A stretch of DNA of 64,000 nucleotides, from positions 55,790 to 119,789 of the forward strand of contig JAHEFE010000005.1 in the NCBI GenBank assembly GCA_024640365.1, read 5' to 3'. A program made the translations under genes and the position numbers. Within the stretch, counting starts at the first letter, position 1. Each line of letters starts with the position of its first letter. Shown here in pieces: positions 53,205-62,505 of this stretch. Source of the stretch: Woeseiaceae bacterium. GTDB taxonomy: Bacteria; Pseudomonadota; Gammaproteobacteria; Steroidobacterales; Woeseiaceae. Below the pieces are notes generated by a model, which did not search any database, was not told where the DNA came from, and saw only the letters and a list, made by a program, of their open reading frames with translations.

Positions 53205-54335
53205 TCAGATATTTGCGGCGTATTTGTCGAGATGAAAATCGGCGTTGCCGAATAGCAGTTCTATAGCCGTAAGCCGTTTGAAATAATGGGCGACGTCCAT
53301 TTCCCATGAAACACCCATGCCACCGTGAATCTGAACCGCTTCCTGGCCGACCTTGCGACCTGTCGTACCAATCAGATACTTCATTGCGCTAATCGCCTGT
53401 TTCGCTTCAGTGCTTCCATCTGCGTTGGCCATAGTGGCCCATAGCAACAGTGATTTGGATTGTTCACATCCCATCAACATATCCACCATGCGATGTTGCA
53501 GTGCCTGGAAGCTGCTGATTGGAACGCCAAACTGAACGCGGCTTTTTGAATATTCAAGCGTTTTCAGTAGCAGCGTTTGCATAATGCCAACGGCCTCAGC
53601 AGAAGCGGCTAGAGTCGCTTCGTCGATGACTGCATCTATGGTCGGATAGGCTTTGCCGAGTTCACCGAGAATATTGGCGGCAGGCACGCGAACATCATTG
53701 AGAGTTATCTCTGCGGCCTGGTGCGCATCAACTGTTTGATACGCACTGCGCGAAATGCCAGCACTCTTCGCATCGACGATGAATAATGTAATTCCATCTT
53801 CATCGCGTTGTTTGCCGCTGCTGCGGGCCGGAATTATCAGGAAGTCAGCTCTGCCCCCGTTTAGCACAACTGCTTTACTGCCGTTGAGAACAAAATTGTC
53901 GCCGTCGGCTTTCGCAGTTGTGATGATATCGGAGAGTGTGTAACGGCCCTGAGCCTCAGTAAATGCTAAAGCGCCTTGTTTGCTGCCATCGATAATGCCG
54001 TTGAGCCACTGTTCTTTCTGCTCGGCGTTAGCCAGTCTACGAAGTACTCCACCGACCAGAATAATATTGGCAAGAAAAGGTTCGACGACCAGGCCGCGGC
54101 CAAATTGCTCCATCATCAACATGATTTCAAGCGGGCCGCCACCAAAACCGCCGTCGTCTTCGGCGAACGGAACAGAGGTCCAGCCAAGCTCGGCAAATGT
54201 TTGCCAGAATTCTTCGCTGTACCCTTTAGTACTTTCCGCGATTGACTGCCGTTTTTCAAAGTCGTAGTCGTTGTCGATAAATTTTGAGACGCTGTCTTGC
54301 AGCATCGTTTGTTCTTCAGTAAGGGAGAAGTCCAT
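53205..54335 (-). CDS. Acyl-CoA dehydrogenase family protein, pair member B
   Basis: A 376-residue acyl-CoA dehydrogenase-fold protein. It has EDDGGFGGGPLEIMLMMEQFGRGLVVEP, FTEAQGRYTLSDI in place of the usual TEPxxGSD loop, and QIHGGMGVSWEMDVAHYFKRL near the end. The canonical catalytic glutamate position reads LLFGNAD, so it lacks that base. Such diverged partners form heterotetramers with an active subunit in steroid and related catabolism. Its gene follows the other member by 25 bases on the same strand. Confidence 0.85.
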   Translation of the reverse strand: MDFSLTEEQTMLQDSVSKFIDNDYDFEKRQSIAESTKGYSEEFWQTFAELGWTSVPFAEDDGGFGGGPLEIMLMMEQFGRGLVVEPFLANIILVGGVLRRLANAEQKEQWLNGIIDGSKQGALAFTEAQGRYTLSDIITTAKADGDNFVLNGSKAVVLNGGRADFLIIPARSSGKQRDEDGITLFIVDAKSAGISRSAYQTVDAHQAAEITLNDVRVPAANILGELGKAYPTIDAVIDEATLAASAEAVGIMQTLLLKTLEYSKSRVQFGVPISSFQALQHRMVDMLMGCEQSKSLLLWATMANADGSTEAKQAISAMKYLIGTTGRKVGQEAVQIHGGMGVSWEMDVAHYFKRLTAIELLFGNADFHLDKYAANI

Positions 54336-54360
54336 GATTTTTATCCGCCTGAGTTACGGC

Positions 54361-55563
54361 CTAAAGGCCCAGCACATGTTTGGCAACGATATTTTTTTGA
54401 ATCTCGTTTGAGCCACCGTAAATAGATGCTTTCCGATTGTTGAAGTAACGCAAAGCAGATCGCGTTTCCGTGCTGTATCCGATTTTGTCGTCGGTAGGAA
54501 AATCCAGTCGATACTGATCGCGCACGAAGGGCAGGGCGTAATAGCCGGCCGCTTCCATGAATAACTCATCAAGAGCTTGTTGCAGTTCAGTTCCCTTGAC
54601 CTTCAGGATCGAAGATTCGGGGCCGGGTGCTTTGCCAACGGCGACTGCCGCCAGCGTACGCAGTTCGGTGTACTCGAGAGCTTTGATTTCAATTTCCAGA
54701 GCCCCGACTTTACGTCTAAAAGCGTGGTCTTCGAGCAGCGGAGTAGCACCATGAATGTTCTTGCTGGTTCTCTCTTTGAGTTTGCCCAATCGATATTTGG
54801 AATTAGCGACTCCCGCAATGTTGGTGCGCTCGTGTTGCAGCAGTACCTTGCCATAGGTCCAGCCTTTACCTTCTTCACCAACCAGGTTCTCTACCGGGAT
54901 GCGAACGTTCTCAAAATGAACTTCGTTGACTTCGCGCTCACCTTCAATGGTAATGATTGGGCGGACAGTGACACCCGGCGTCGCCATATCGACGAGCACA
55001 AAGCTGATGCCTTCCTGGCGGCGCTGCACGTCAGAACTGGTCCTGACGAGGCAAAATATCCACTCGGCAAGGTGGCCTAGTGTCGTCCAGGTCTTGGTGC
55101 CATTGAGAATGTACTCGTTACCGTCCCGATCCGCCCGCATTTTCAGGGAGGCGAGGTCGGAACCGGCACCGGGTTCTGAATAACCCTGAGCCCACCAGAC
55201 ATTGGATGCGAGTATGTCGGGTAGAAATCGTTGCTTTTGTTGTTCATTGCCGAATGTATAGATGATCGGCGCAACCATTTTCATACCAAAGGGTACTACG
55301 GCCGGTGCATTGTTGGCTGCAGATTCATTGGCAAATATATATTTTTGAACTGGAGTCCAGCCGGTGCCACCGTATTCTACCGGCCAGTTGACGGCCGCCC
55401 AGCCTTGATCGTTGAGAATCTTTTGCCAGCGAACCATGTCTTCTTTTTCAAGATTGATTCCCCGATCCTGTTTCTGGCGAATATCGTCGGGGTATTTGTC
55501 TTTGAAAAACGCTTTAACGTCGCGTTCGAAAGCTAGTTCTTCTTCTGAGAAATTAACATTCAT
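54361..55563 (-). CDS. Acyl-CoA dehydrogenase family protein, pair member A
   Basis: A 400-residue acyl-CoA dehydrogenase. WWAQGYSEPGAGSDLASLKM is the FAD/substrate loop, NGTKTWTTLGHLAEWIFCLVRT follows, and the C-terminus reads RKASIYGGSNEIQKNIVAKHVLGL. Here too the canonical glutamate position is glycine (IYGGS for IYEGT), as in FadE-type enzymes whose base lies elsewhere or in a partner. It is transcribed first, with member B following. The pair probably forms an alpha2-beta2 enzyme acting on a bulky or branched acyl-CoA. Confidence 0.89.
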   Translation of the reverse strand: MNVNFSEEELAFERDVKAFFKDKYPDDIRQKQDRGINLEKEDMVRWQKILNDQGWAAVNWPVEYGGTGWTPVQKYIFANESAANNAPAVVPFGMKMVAPIIYTFGNEQQKQRFLPDILASNVWWAQGYSEPGAGSDLASLKMRADRDGNEYILNGTKTWTTLGHLAEWIFCLVRTSSDVQRRQEGISFVLVDMATPGVTVRPIITIEGEREVNEVHFENVRIPVENLVGEEGKGWTYGKVLLQHERTNIAGVANSKYRLGKLKERTSKNIHGATPLLEDHAFRRKVGALEIEIKALEYTELRTLAAVAVGKAPGPESSILKVKGTELQQALDELFMEAAGYYALPFVRDQYRLDFPTDDKIGYSTETRSALRYFNNRKASIYGGSNEIQKNIVAKHVLGL

Positions 55564-55821
55564 TAGATTTGCCTGCGAATTGCTGGTGGGGGGCTTCGCC
55601 GTCAGACCGGAAACGAAGCCGGTTCATTGCACCTCTTGCGGGGAATTCGGGGTGAACATTTTGGTCTACAATGACTCTTTTTGGCTATTCTATGTGGCCT
55701 CTAAAATGAGGCGCGATAGCAGTATAACTTTCCGTGTTGCGCTGCACAAGAAATGGGTGCGTGGATCGTCGGCTTTTGCTCAAAAATCGAGCAATCTGGA
55801 GTATTTACGAGTGATTGGTAG

Positions 55822-56565
55822 TTGACCATATTGTCCCTGATATTTGCGGCGATCGCCTTTCTGTACGCGTCCGTTGGTTTTGGCGGCGGCTCCAGCTATA
55901 CGGCCCTGCTTATGGCAAGTGGCTACGACTATTCGTATGTGCCGATAATATCGCTGTTATGCAACTTGGTAGTTGTATCGGGAGGCGTCTATCACTATGC
56001 CAGGCAAGGCCATCTCGATTGGCGCTTTGCTCTGCCGCTGATCGCCGCATCAGTCCCTGCGGCTTTTATCGGTGGCACTATGCAATTGGCGGAGCACCAA
56101 TACGTGCTGGTCTTGGGGATCGCGCTGCTGGTGTCAGGCTTGCTTCTGATCAGTGATCGGCAATGGAATTCCGATCGTCTGGCGGCGCTGACGGTTGGGC
56201 TGCCGAGTCGCTTTGGGCTAGGCCTTGTGCTGGGCGCTCTTGCCGGATTGACCGGAATTGGTGGTGGTATCTATCTGGCACCATTACTACATCTGATGAA
56301 TATGGCACCGGCACGCACCGTCGCAGCCACTGCTTCGTTATTTATTTTCGTCAACTCAGTCGCAGGTCTGGCCGGTCAGTGGGTCAAACTGGGTGACGGC
56401 ACGCTGCCACAACTTGGCGCCAGCATCTGGTTTTTGCCGCTGGCGGTGCTGCTGGGCGGGCAGCTCGGCAGTCGAATTGGCGCGCGCCGCCTTCCTGCTG
56501 CACCAATTCGGCGTTTGACCGGCATCGTAATTCTGATTGTCGCAGTTCGTTTGCTGGTGTCGTAG
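55822..56565 (+). CDS. TSUP family permease (sulfite exporter TauE/SafE-like)
   Basis: A 247-residue membrane protein with about eight hydrophobic segments. The two inverted TSUP repeats are recognisable by FLYASVGFGGGSSYTALL at the start and LGALAGLTGIGGGIYLAPLL at about residue 135. Family members export sulfite, sulfoacetate or other organic anions. The proposed start is TTG with only a weak ribosome site. It precedes moaA by 46 bases in the same direction, so co-transcription with the molybdopterin genes is possible, but a link to molybdate or sulfur supply is speculative. Confidence 0.85.
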   Translation: MTILSLIFAAIAFLYASVGFGGGSSYTALLMASGYDYSYVPIISLLCNLVVVSGGVYHYARQGHLDWRFALPLIAASVPAAFIGGTMQLAEHQYVLVLGIALLVSGLLLISDRQWNSDRLAALTVGLPSRFGLGLVLGALAGLTGIGGGIYLAPLLHLMNMAPARTVAATASLFIFVNSVAGLAGQWVKLGDGTLPQLGASIWFLPLAVLLGGQLGSRIGARRLPAAPIRRLTGIVILIVAVRLLVS

Positions 56566-56611
56566 TTCTTGAAAACGAATCCCTCAGGCTCTTACCAGAG
56601 TCGCACTGATC

Positions 56612-57688
56612 ATGCACAATGCACCTATGGATACCCCCGTTAACAAATCATCTGACAACATGGAGTCGCAAGTCACGATAAAGGATGCGCTTAGTCGTCC
56701 TTTGCATGATCTGCGTATTTCATTGCTGGATCGCTGCAATTTTCGTTGTCCCTATTGCATGCCTGCAACGGAATATCACGCGGACTATCAGTTTCTAAAG
56801 AAACAGCAACGCCTTACCCATGATGAAATTCTGAAAATCGCAGGTGTTGCTGCGAATCTCGGTGTGCGCAAACTTCGTCTCACGGGTGGTGAGCCGTTGC
56901 TGGACAAAAAAATAACCAGCTTGGTTAGCGGACTGGCCGGTTTGCCAAACATTAATGATCTCGCGTTAACCACAAATGGCATGTTGCTGGCACCGGTGGC
57001 GCGCCAGTTAGCCGATGCGGGTCTGCATCGGGTGACTATAAGCCTGGATAGTATCGACGAGCAGGTGTTCCGTCGCATGAGTGGCAATCGCGGTGATTTG
57101 CAACAAGTGCTGCGCGGCATCGAGGCGGCTTCCGAGGCTGGTCTTGCGCCACTCAAGATTAACGCCGTCATCCAACGCGGCGTAAACGATCACACGGTGT
57201 TGCCATTACTGGAGTATTTTCGCGGCAGCGGGCATATCGTACGTCTCATCGAATTTATGGATGTTGGCAATCGAAACGGCTGGCGTATGAACCAGGTAGT
57301 GCCTTCCGCAGAATTACTCAATATTATTCAGGACAAGTGGCCGTTAAACGTCGTTGGCCAGAATTATCCTGGCGAGGTCGCTCGTCGCTATACCTATGCT
57401 GATGGTCAGGGCGAGATTGGTTTTATTTCGTCGATGACGAAACCATTTTGCGGGTCTTGTAACCGCGCCCGCTTATCCGCAGACGGTGTGCTCTACACAT
57501 GTCTTTTTGCAACCAATGGCACCAATTTGCTGGAACCACTCAGGCACGGTGTATCAGTTGATGAATTGGCCGACATATTGAAACGAATCTGGTTGCAACG
57601 CGCAGATCGTTATAGCGAATTGCGGCGTCCTGATGTTGCTGAGCATCACGCGCTCAGCAAAGTTGAAATGTATCGTATCGGTGGCTAG
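56612..57688 (+). CDS. moaA: GTP 3',8-cyclase MoaA
   Basis: A 358-residue radical SAM enzyme that starts molybdopterin synthesis from GTP. The SAM-binding cluster uses Cys42, Cys46 and Cys49 (CNFRCPYCMP). The second cluster is in PFCGSCNRARLSADGVLYTCLF, and the chain ends with the conserved Gly-Gly (MYRIGG) needed for activity. An internal ATG at 56627 is an alternative start. It leads the run moaA-moaC-mobA-moaD-moaE. Confidence 0.95.
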   Translation: MHNAPMDTPVNKSSDNMESQVTIKDALSRPLHDLRISLLDRCNFRCPYCMPATEYHADYQFLKKQQRLTHDEILKIAGVAANLGVRKLRLTGGEPLLDKKITSLVSGLAGLPNINDLALTTNGMLLAPVARQLADAGLHRVTISLDSIDEQVFRRMSGNRGDLQQVLRGIEAASEAGLAPLKINAVIQRGVNDHTVLPLLEYFRGSGHIVRLIEFMDVGNRNGWRMNQVVPSAELLNIIQDKWPLNVVGQNYPGEVARRYTYADGQGEIGFISSMTKPFCGSCNRARLSADGVLYTCLFATNGTNLLEPLRHGVSVDELADILKRIWLQRADRYSELRRPDVAEHHALSKVEMYRIGG

Positions 57689-57723
57689 CCAGCCATGACT
57701 AAGCACGGCAAACGGAACCCAGA

Positions 57724-58206
57724 ATGAGCAAACTATCGCACGTTGATCAACACAATAAGCCAACCATGGTCGATGTCGGCGATAAAAGTGTGAGCGAAAG
57801 GCGGGCGCACGCGAGGAGCATCGTGCTATTGCCGCGGGCAGTTATTGAGCAACTGCGGGATGGTGACATTCAGACAGCAAAAGGGCCTGTATTTACAACA
57901 GCGATTATAGCGGGTGTCATGGCGGCAAAAAAAACGCATGAGCTAATCCCGTTTTGCCATCCGCTGGGCCTTGAAAGTTGCAAAATCAATATTGAGATGG
58001 CGGCTGACAATAAGCTTGTCATCGACTGCCATTGTCGAGTTCAGCACAAGACTGGCGTGGAAATGGAAGCGCTGACGGGTGCGTGCGTGGCCGCGCTCAC
58101 TGTTTATGACATGTGCAAGGCACTGTCACATGACATTGTTATCAGCGAAACACGCCTTATGGCAAAGACTGGTGGCAAGCAGGATTTTGTGCACGATGGC
58201 AACTAG
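57724..58206 (+). CDS. moaC: Cyclic pyranopterin monophosphate synthase MoaC
   Basis: A 160-residue protein of normal MoaC length. VDVGDKSVSERRAHARS near the N-terminus and AAKKTHELIPFCHPLGLESCKI hold the active-site residues, and KTGVEMEALTGACVAALTVYDMCK is the most conserved block. It converts the MoaA product to cyclic pyranopterin monophosphate. It follows moaA by 35 bases and overlaps mobA by 11 bases. Confidence 0.95.
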   Translation: MSKLSHVDQHNKPTMVDVGDKSVSERRAHARSIVLLPRAVIEQLRDGDIQTAKGPVFTTAIIAGVMAAKKTHELIPFCHPLGLESCKINIEMAADNKLVIDCHCRVQHKTGVEMEALTGACVAALTVYDMCKALSHDIVISETRLMAKTGGKQDFVHDGN

Positions 58207-58786
58207 ACCTGTTTATGGCCTGGTGCTCGCCGGTGGGAAAAGTCGACGTATGGGTCACGACAAGGCGCTGATCAAACATGACGGACAATCCCAGCTTGCC
58301 CGTGCCGTTGGCTTGTTGGAAAAGCATGTCAAGGAAGTCTTTGTTTCCGCGCGTGCCGAGCAGGCGGATGATGCCGAACGACAGCGTTATGCACAAATTA
58401 TTGATAGATACTCAGACATCGGACCACTGGCAGGCATTTTGTCTGCAATGGACAAACAACCGCAGGCTGACTGGCTGGTGCTCGCCTGCGATATGCCGGC
58501 GGTAGATGATGCCACGATCGAAAAATTGCTGGCCAATCGTGATTGCGCTAATCCAGTAGTAGCGTACTCCAGCAGTTATGATGGATTGCCTGAGCCATTA
58601 TGCGCGCTGTATAAGCCCGGGGTGCGATCCATAATTGACGAATTCGTTGGTCGTGATGTTTATTGTCCGCGCAAGATCCTGATTTCAGCGGGCGCCCTGT
58701 TGCTTGAACAGCCCCACGCAGGCGCGCTGGATAATCTGAATTCGCCGGCGGACCTCGAAGAATTCAATAAAAGAGATGCGTCATGA
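58196..58786 (+). CDS. mobA: Molybdenum cofactor guanylyltransferase MobA
   Basis: A 196-residue nucleotidyltransferase. The GTP-binding loop LVLAGGKSRRMGHDKALIKHDG is at the N-terminus, with VLACDMPAVDD in the middle. It would attach GMP to molybdopterin, making the dinucleotide form used by DMSO-reductase-type enzymes, so such enzymes should exist elsewhere. The ATG at 58196 lies inside the end of moaC, giving an 11-base overlap. Its end overlaps moaD by four bases. Placement between moaC and moaD is uncommon. Confidence 0.9.
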   Translation: MATRPVYGLVLAGGKSRRMGHDKALIKHDGQSQLARAVGLLEKHVKEVFVSARAEQADDAERQRYAQIIDRYSDIGPLAGILSAMDKQPQADWLVLACDMPAVDDATIEKLLANRDCANPVVAYSSSYDGLPEPLCALYKPGVRSIIDEFVGRDVYCPRKILISAGALLLEQPHAGALDNLNSPADLEEFNKRDAS

Positions 58787-59028
58787 GCAAGTCGATTACG
58801 GTTCGTTATTTTGCATTGTTCCGCGAAAATGCCGGAACCAGCGAGGAAAAATTATCACTCGATGTTGCGACTGCCGCAGACTTGTACGAACAATTACAGC
58901 ATCGGCATGGATCTCTCGATGCGAGAGCGCATTGCAAGGTTGCGATTAACGACGAAATGAGTGCGTGGGATGCGCCGTTAGCTGACGGTGACGTGGTGTT
59001 GTTATTTCCACCGGTTGCAGGGGGCTGA
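58783..59028 (+). CDS. moaD: Molybdopterin synthase small subunit MoaD
   Basis: An 81-residue ubiquitin-fold protein of the MoaD/ThiS family. It ends in FPPVAGG; the C-terminal Gly-Gly is adenylated and turned into the thiocarboxylate that donates sulfur. ITVRYFALFRENAG at the N-terminus is typical of MoaD. It overlaps mobA by four bases and is three bases from moaE, the other synthase subunit. The activating enzyme MoeB is not in the window. Confidence 0.94.
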   Translation: MSKSITVRYFALFRENAGTSEEKLSLDVATAADLYEQLQHRHGSLDARAHCKVAINDEMSAWDAPLADGDVVLLFPPVAGG

Positions 59029-59031
59029 TTT

Positions 59032-59466
59032 ATGCAGATGACGGATAAGCCCATTCGGCCTGACGAGTTGCGCGACCTACTTATGGATAAAACAGCGGGC
59101 GCTTATTGTTCTTTCGAGGGATGGATAAGGAACCGCAACGACGGGCATGCCGTCGAGCGCCTTGAGTACGAGGCGTATTGTCCGCTTGCCATTATCGAGG
59201 GCGAGAAAGTTATCGCCGAAGCGAAGAAACGATTCCCGGGTCTGCAAGCGCATTGCGTTCATCGTTATGGCATGTTGGAAATCGGTGAGTGCGCAGTCTG
59301 GGTGGGTGTTTCTTCTGAGCACCGTGACGAGGCGTTTGTTGCCTGTCGCTATATAATCGATGAAGTGAAGTCACGATTACCAATATGGAAAAAAGAATAT
59401 TACGCTGATGGTAACTCTGGTTGGGTTAACTGCGAACGCTGCGCCGCTCATGCGGCTCACGACTAA
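59032..59466 (+). CDS. moaE: Molybdopterin synthase catalytic subunit MoaE
   Basis: A 144-residue protein of usual MoaE length. Key blocks are GAYCSFEGWIRNRNDGHAVERLEYEAY, CVHRYGMLEIGECAVWVGVSSEHRDEAF and the catalytic-lysine region PIWKKEYYADGNSGWV. With MoaD it inserts the dithiolene sulfurs into the pterin. It closes the moa run; moaB/mogA and moeA are not in the window. Confidence 0.95.
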   Translation: MQMTDKPIRPDELRDLLMDKTAGAYCSFEGWIRNRNDGHAVERLEYEAYCPLAIIEGEKVIAEAKKRFPGLQAHCVHRYGMLEIGECAVWVGVSSEHRDEAFVACRYIIDEVKSRLPIWKKEYYADGNSGWVNCERCAAHAAHD

Positions 59467-59485
59467 CCGCAGTCAATTGAGGTAA

Positions 59486-60073
59486 TTACTGCATTGATTC
59501 GAGATCGTCCCGGGTGTCAATGTCCAGGGCCGCCGTTTCACAGGCCACCTGCAGCACGTTTTTGAGCTCGGTCTGGATCAGATCACGAGCGCCTTTGTCT
59601 CCACGCAAATCCTGCAGCTGTGCAAAATATTTCCTGGGGAATATAGCAGGTGGACCCATCGTGTCAGCGTAAGCGCTGGCGACTATGCTGGCGGGGGAAC
59701 CTTGCCATCGTGCGATCAGCGTTCGTAGTTGTGACGCGCTGACCAGAGGCTGATCGGCGAGCAAAATCAAGATTGCGTCGGCGGTTGGCGGTAAAGCGCG
59801 TACTCCGCAGGCGATTGACGTGCCGAGACCTTCAGTGTAGTCATCGTTGACGATCGCAAAGCCCTGGCAGGGCTGCATCTCCCGTAAGACCGCTAATGCA
59901 TCGTGACCAAGTACCGTCACGGTCTGCGGTCCGCAGACGTTTTCGGCCGTGAGTAGTGCTCGGCCGATCAGGCTCGTGCTTTCAAATTTTTCCAGTTGCT
60001 TGGTTGAGCCAAATCGCCTTGCTTCGCCAGCAGCGAGCAAGATGGCGTACAAATGCGGTGTAGAAGCGCTCAT
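59486..60073 (-). CDS. MocA-like molybdenum cofactor cytidylyltransferase family protein
   Basis: A 195-residue nucleotidyltransferase. The loop ILLAAGEARRFGSTKQLEKF and the LLADQPLVSASQL segment match MocA, which makes the molybdopterin cytosine dinucleotide used by xanthine-dehydrogenase/CO-dehydrogenase-type enzymes. This fits the presence of the iron-sulfur, FAD and XdhC genes at 42.5-44.8 kb. It is convergent with moaE, 19 bases away. Because MobA is also encoded, both dinucleotide forms are expected. General NTP-transferase activity on another sugar or cofactor is less likely. Confidence 0.83.
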   Translation of the reverse strand: MSASTPHLYAILLAAGEARRFGSTKQLEKFESTSLIGRALLTAENVCGPQTVTVLGHDALAVLREMQPCQGFAIVNDDYTEGLGTSIACGVRALPPTADAILILLADQPLVSASQLRTLIARWQGSPASIVASAYADTMGPPAIFPRKYFAQLQDLRGDKGARDLIQTELKNVLQVACETAALDIDTRDDLESMQ

Positions 60074-60096
60074 AGGCGATTAATCCAGGGCGCTCT

Positions 60097-60807
60097 TTAC
60101 CAGGGAATTGCCGTCCCGGCGTAGTCTACAAATTTGCCGGATTCTGCCGGTGTTATGGACGCAATCAATTTGCGCATGCCGGCGACACTTTCTTCGACAC
60201 CAATCAATGCCTGTGGTCCTCCCATGTCGGTTCTGACCCAACCGGGATGCAATAATGCCACTTTCACGCCACTGCCTGCCAATTGTTTTGCAAGCGTCGT
60301 CATAGCCATATTGACAGCGGTTTTGCTGCTTCGATAAATAGTGCTACCGGTAGTGGCGTCTCCAATTGAACCCATCTTGCTGGTGATCGTCGCGATTATT
60401 TTGTGCTCGCTGGCTTCAATTTGTTGAATGAATGCCTCGGCCATCTTGAACGGCGCCTGGCTGTTTATTTTGAATGCTTCGGACCAGGCCTCGTAGTTGG
60501 TGTGCCCGAAAGTCTGGCCTGATGGTCCACCGTCGGTTGCGCGTGGCCCTGAGACTCCTGCGTTATTGATTAAAACGTCAATGGTTTCCCCGTCAAGTTC
60601 GGCGGCAAGTCGGTCGATAGCAGCAAAGTCAGCAACATCCAGGGCGTATACCTGCAGCAGGGAACCCTCTTTGCCAAGCTGGCGCAATACAGTCGCTTTT
60701 TGCGGGTCGCGACACAATGCAAGTACATGCCACCCTTCCTTGAGGTATTGCCGGACAAACTCTAGTCCGAGCCCTCGATTGGCACCGGTGATCATGACTG
60801 TAGACAT
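60097..60807 (-). CDS. Short-chain dehydrogenase/reductase
   Basis: A 236-residue classical SDR. The NAD(P) site is VMITGANRGLGLEFVRQYL, the structural motif LINNAGVSG, and the catalytic serine, tyrosine and lysine are in TITSKMGSIGD and IYRSSKTAVN. HPGWVRTDMGG follows. The family resembles the sniffer/C-factor group of carbonyl reductases; the substrate is unknown. ATG 60807 has AGAGGTG upstream. It lies 23 bases before the MocA-like gene on the same strand, with no obvious functional link. Confidence 0.89.
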   Translation of the reverse strand: MSTVMITGANRGLGLEFVRQYLKEGWHVLALCRDPQKATVLRQLGKEGSLLQVYALDVADFAAIDRLAAELDGETIDVLINNAGVSGPRATDGGPSGQTFGHTNYEAWSEAFKINSQAPFKMAEAFIQQIEASEHKIIATITSKMGSIGDATTGSTIYRSSKTAVNMAMTTLAKQLAGSGVKVALLHPGWVRTDMGGPQALIGVEESVAGMRKLIASITPAESGKFVDYAGTAIPW

Positions 60808-60943
60808 TTTGCACCTCTTTTCCTGGATGATGCTGGTCACGGCGATCGGGGTTTGACACTATTGGGATCATAATTCGAAGTGCCACATTGACCAACTCGT
60901 CTTGAGTATAAACGGCGGGCTGGTCGCTGCAAGGAGAATGGCC

Positions 60944-62479
60944 ATGGGACTTAGACAATTTGCCCAAGAAACGCCTGAAAAGGCCGCTTTCATAGTGGCT
61001 GAGACGGGCGTGGTTACGACTTACGATGAACTGGATAAAAGTATCAATCAATACGCCCAGTTTTTTCGTCAACAGGGACTGCAGATAGCTGCCGGGGTCG
61101 CTTTTAGTATCGAAAATTGTGTAGAGATTATGAAGATTTGTGGCGGAGCCAATAGATCCGGACTCTACTATACGCCGCTTAGTACATATTTGTCTGCCGA
61201 AGAGTCCGCATACATTGTCAAAGACAGTGGTGCCCGGATCTATATTTGCTCAGCACGTTACGCTGAGCGTGGTGCAAGGATCGCCGGCATTCTCGGTGAT
61301 AGTGTGCGTTACTTTTCGTTTGGTGGCGATATCGATGGTTACGTTGCGTTAGAGGATATCGTCACGTCCATGCCGGCTGAGCCTATTGCCGACGAAACCA
61401 AAGGGCAGGACCTGCTGTATTCGTCGGGGACGACCGGGCAGCCGAAAGGCGTCAAGGTTGCATTGACCGGAGAACCGCCAGAGCTCATTCAACCAACGGG
61501 CTGGGCTGTAATTCATTTATATGGGTATTCGAAGGACACGATCTACTTGTCACCGGCACCGCTATACCATGCCGCTCCGCTGCGTTTTACAGGCATACCA
61601 ATTGCTGTTGGCGGAACGTCCGTAATTATGCAGAAGTTTGATCCGGAATCTGCGCTTCAGTACCTCGAAAAATATCAATGCACCCATTCACAGTGGGTGC
61701 CGACTATGTTGGTACGAATGTTAAAGCTTCCAAAAGAAGTTCGTGAATCGTATGACGTCTCAAACTTGCAAGTTGCTATTCACGCATCTGCTCCTTGCCC
61801 GATCGCAGTCAAAGAACAAATGATTGAATGGTGGGGTGAGAAGATCTATGAATACTATGCTGGCAGCGAGGGCAATGGGTTCTGTGCTATTTCATCGGCC
61901 GAGTGGCTTGCCCACAAAGGGTCTGTTGGGAGACCGTTGTATGGCGCTATTCATATACTTGATGACGCTGGCGCAGAACTACCGGTTGGCAAGCCAGGTG
62001 CAATATTCTTTGAGGGTGGTACGGATTTTGAATATTTGAACGATGCAAAGAAGACAGCGTCTGCGCACAATGCTAAAGGCTGGAGTACCCTTGGTGATAT
62101 TGGTTACCTCGATGCCGATGGTTATCTTTACCTCTCGGATCGCAAGGCTTACATGATCATTACAGGAGGCGTGAACGTCTATCCACAAGAAACGGAAAAT
62201 TTGCTGGTTATGCATCCGGCGGTGGAAGATGTTGCGGTATTTGGTATTCCTGACGATGATTTCGGCGAACAAGTTAAAGCTGTGGTTCAGCTCCGCGATC
62301 CAGCTTTGGCCGGGGAGGCGATGGAGCAAGAGTTAATTGAATACTGCAGAGCGCGCCTGTCTCATATAAAGTGTCCACGGACGGTCGATTTCAGTGCTGA
62401 ATTGCCACGCCAGGCAACTGGCAAGTTGTACAAAAGGCTGTTGCGCGATAAGTACTGGAAAGAGGCAAAATCAGGTTAA
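60944..62479 (+). CDS. AMP-dependent acyl-CoA synthetase/ligase
   Basis: A 511-residue ANL-superfamily ligase that would adenylate a carboxylic acid and form its CoA thioester. The AMP-binding loop is LLYSSGTTGQPKGVK, followed by EYYAGSEGNG, the hinge YLSDRKAYMIITGGVNVYPQE and the C-terminal lysine in ATGKLYKRLL. ATG 60944 is chosen because AAGGAG (60931-60936) is then seven bases away. A MaoC-type gene follows 26 bases later, so the pair probably handles one acid. The size and motifs suggest a medium or branched-chain or ring-containing acid rather than acetate. Confidence 0.9.
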   Translation: MGLRQFAQETPEKAAFIVAETGVVTTYDELDKSINQYAQFFRQQGLQIAAGVAFSIENCVEIMKICGGANRSGLYYTPLSTYLSAEESAYIVKDSGARIYICSARYAERGARIAGILGDSVRYFSFGGDIDGYVALEDIVTSMPAEPIADETKGQDLLYSSGTTGQPKGVKVALTGEPPELIQPTGWAVIHLYGYSKDTIYLSPAPLYHAAPLRFTGIPIAVGGTSVIMQKFDPESALQYLEKYQCTHSQWVPTMLVRMLKLPKEVRESYDVSNLQVAIHASAPCPIAVKEQMIEWWGEKIYEYYAGSEGNGFCAISSAEWLAHKGSVGRPLYGAIHILDDAGAELPVGKPGAIFFEGGTDFEYLNDAKKTASAHNAKGWSTLGDIGYLDADGYLYLSDRKAYMIITGGVNVYPQETENLLVMHPAVEDVAVFGIPDDDFGEQVKAVVQLRDPALAGEAMEQELIEYCRARLSHIKCPRTVDFSAELPRQATGKLYKRLLRDKYWKEAKSG

Positions 62480-62505
62480 ACCAATAGTGGCGGGGAGTAC
62501 GTCGT

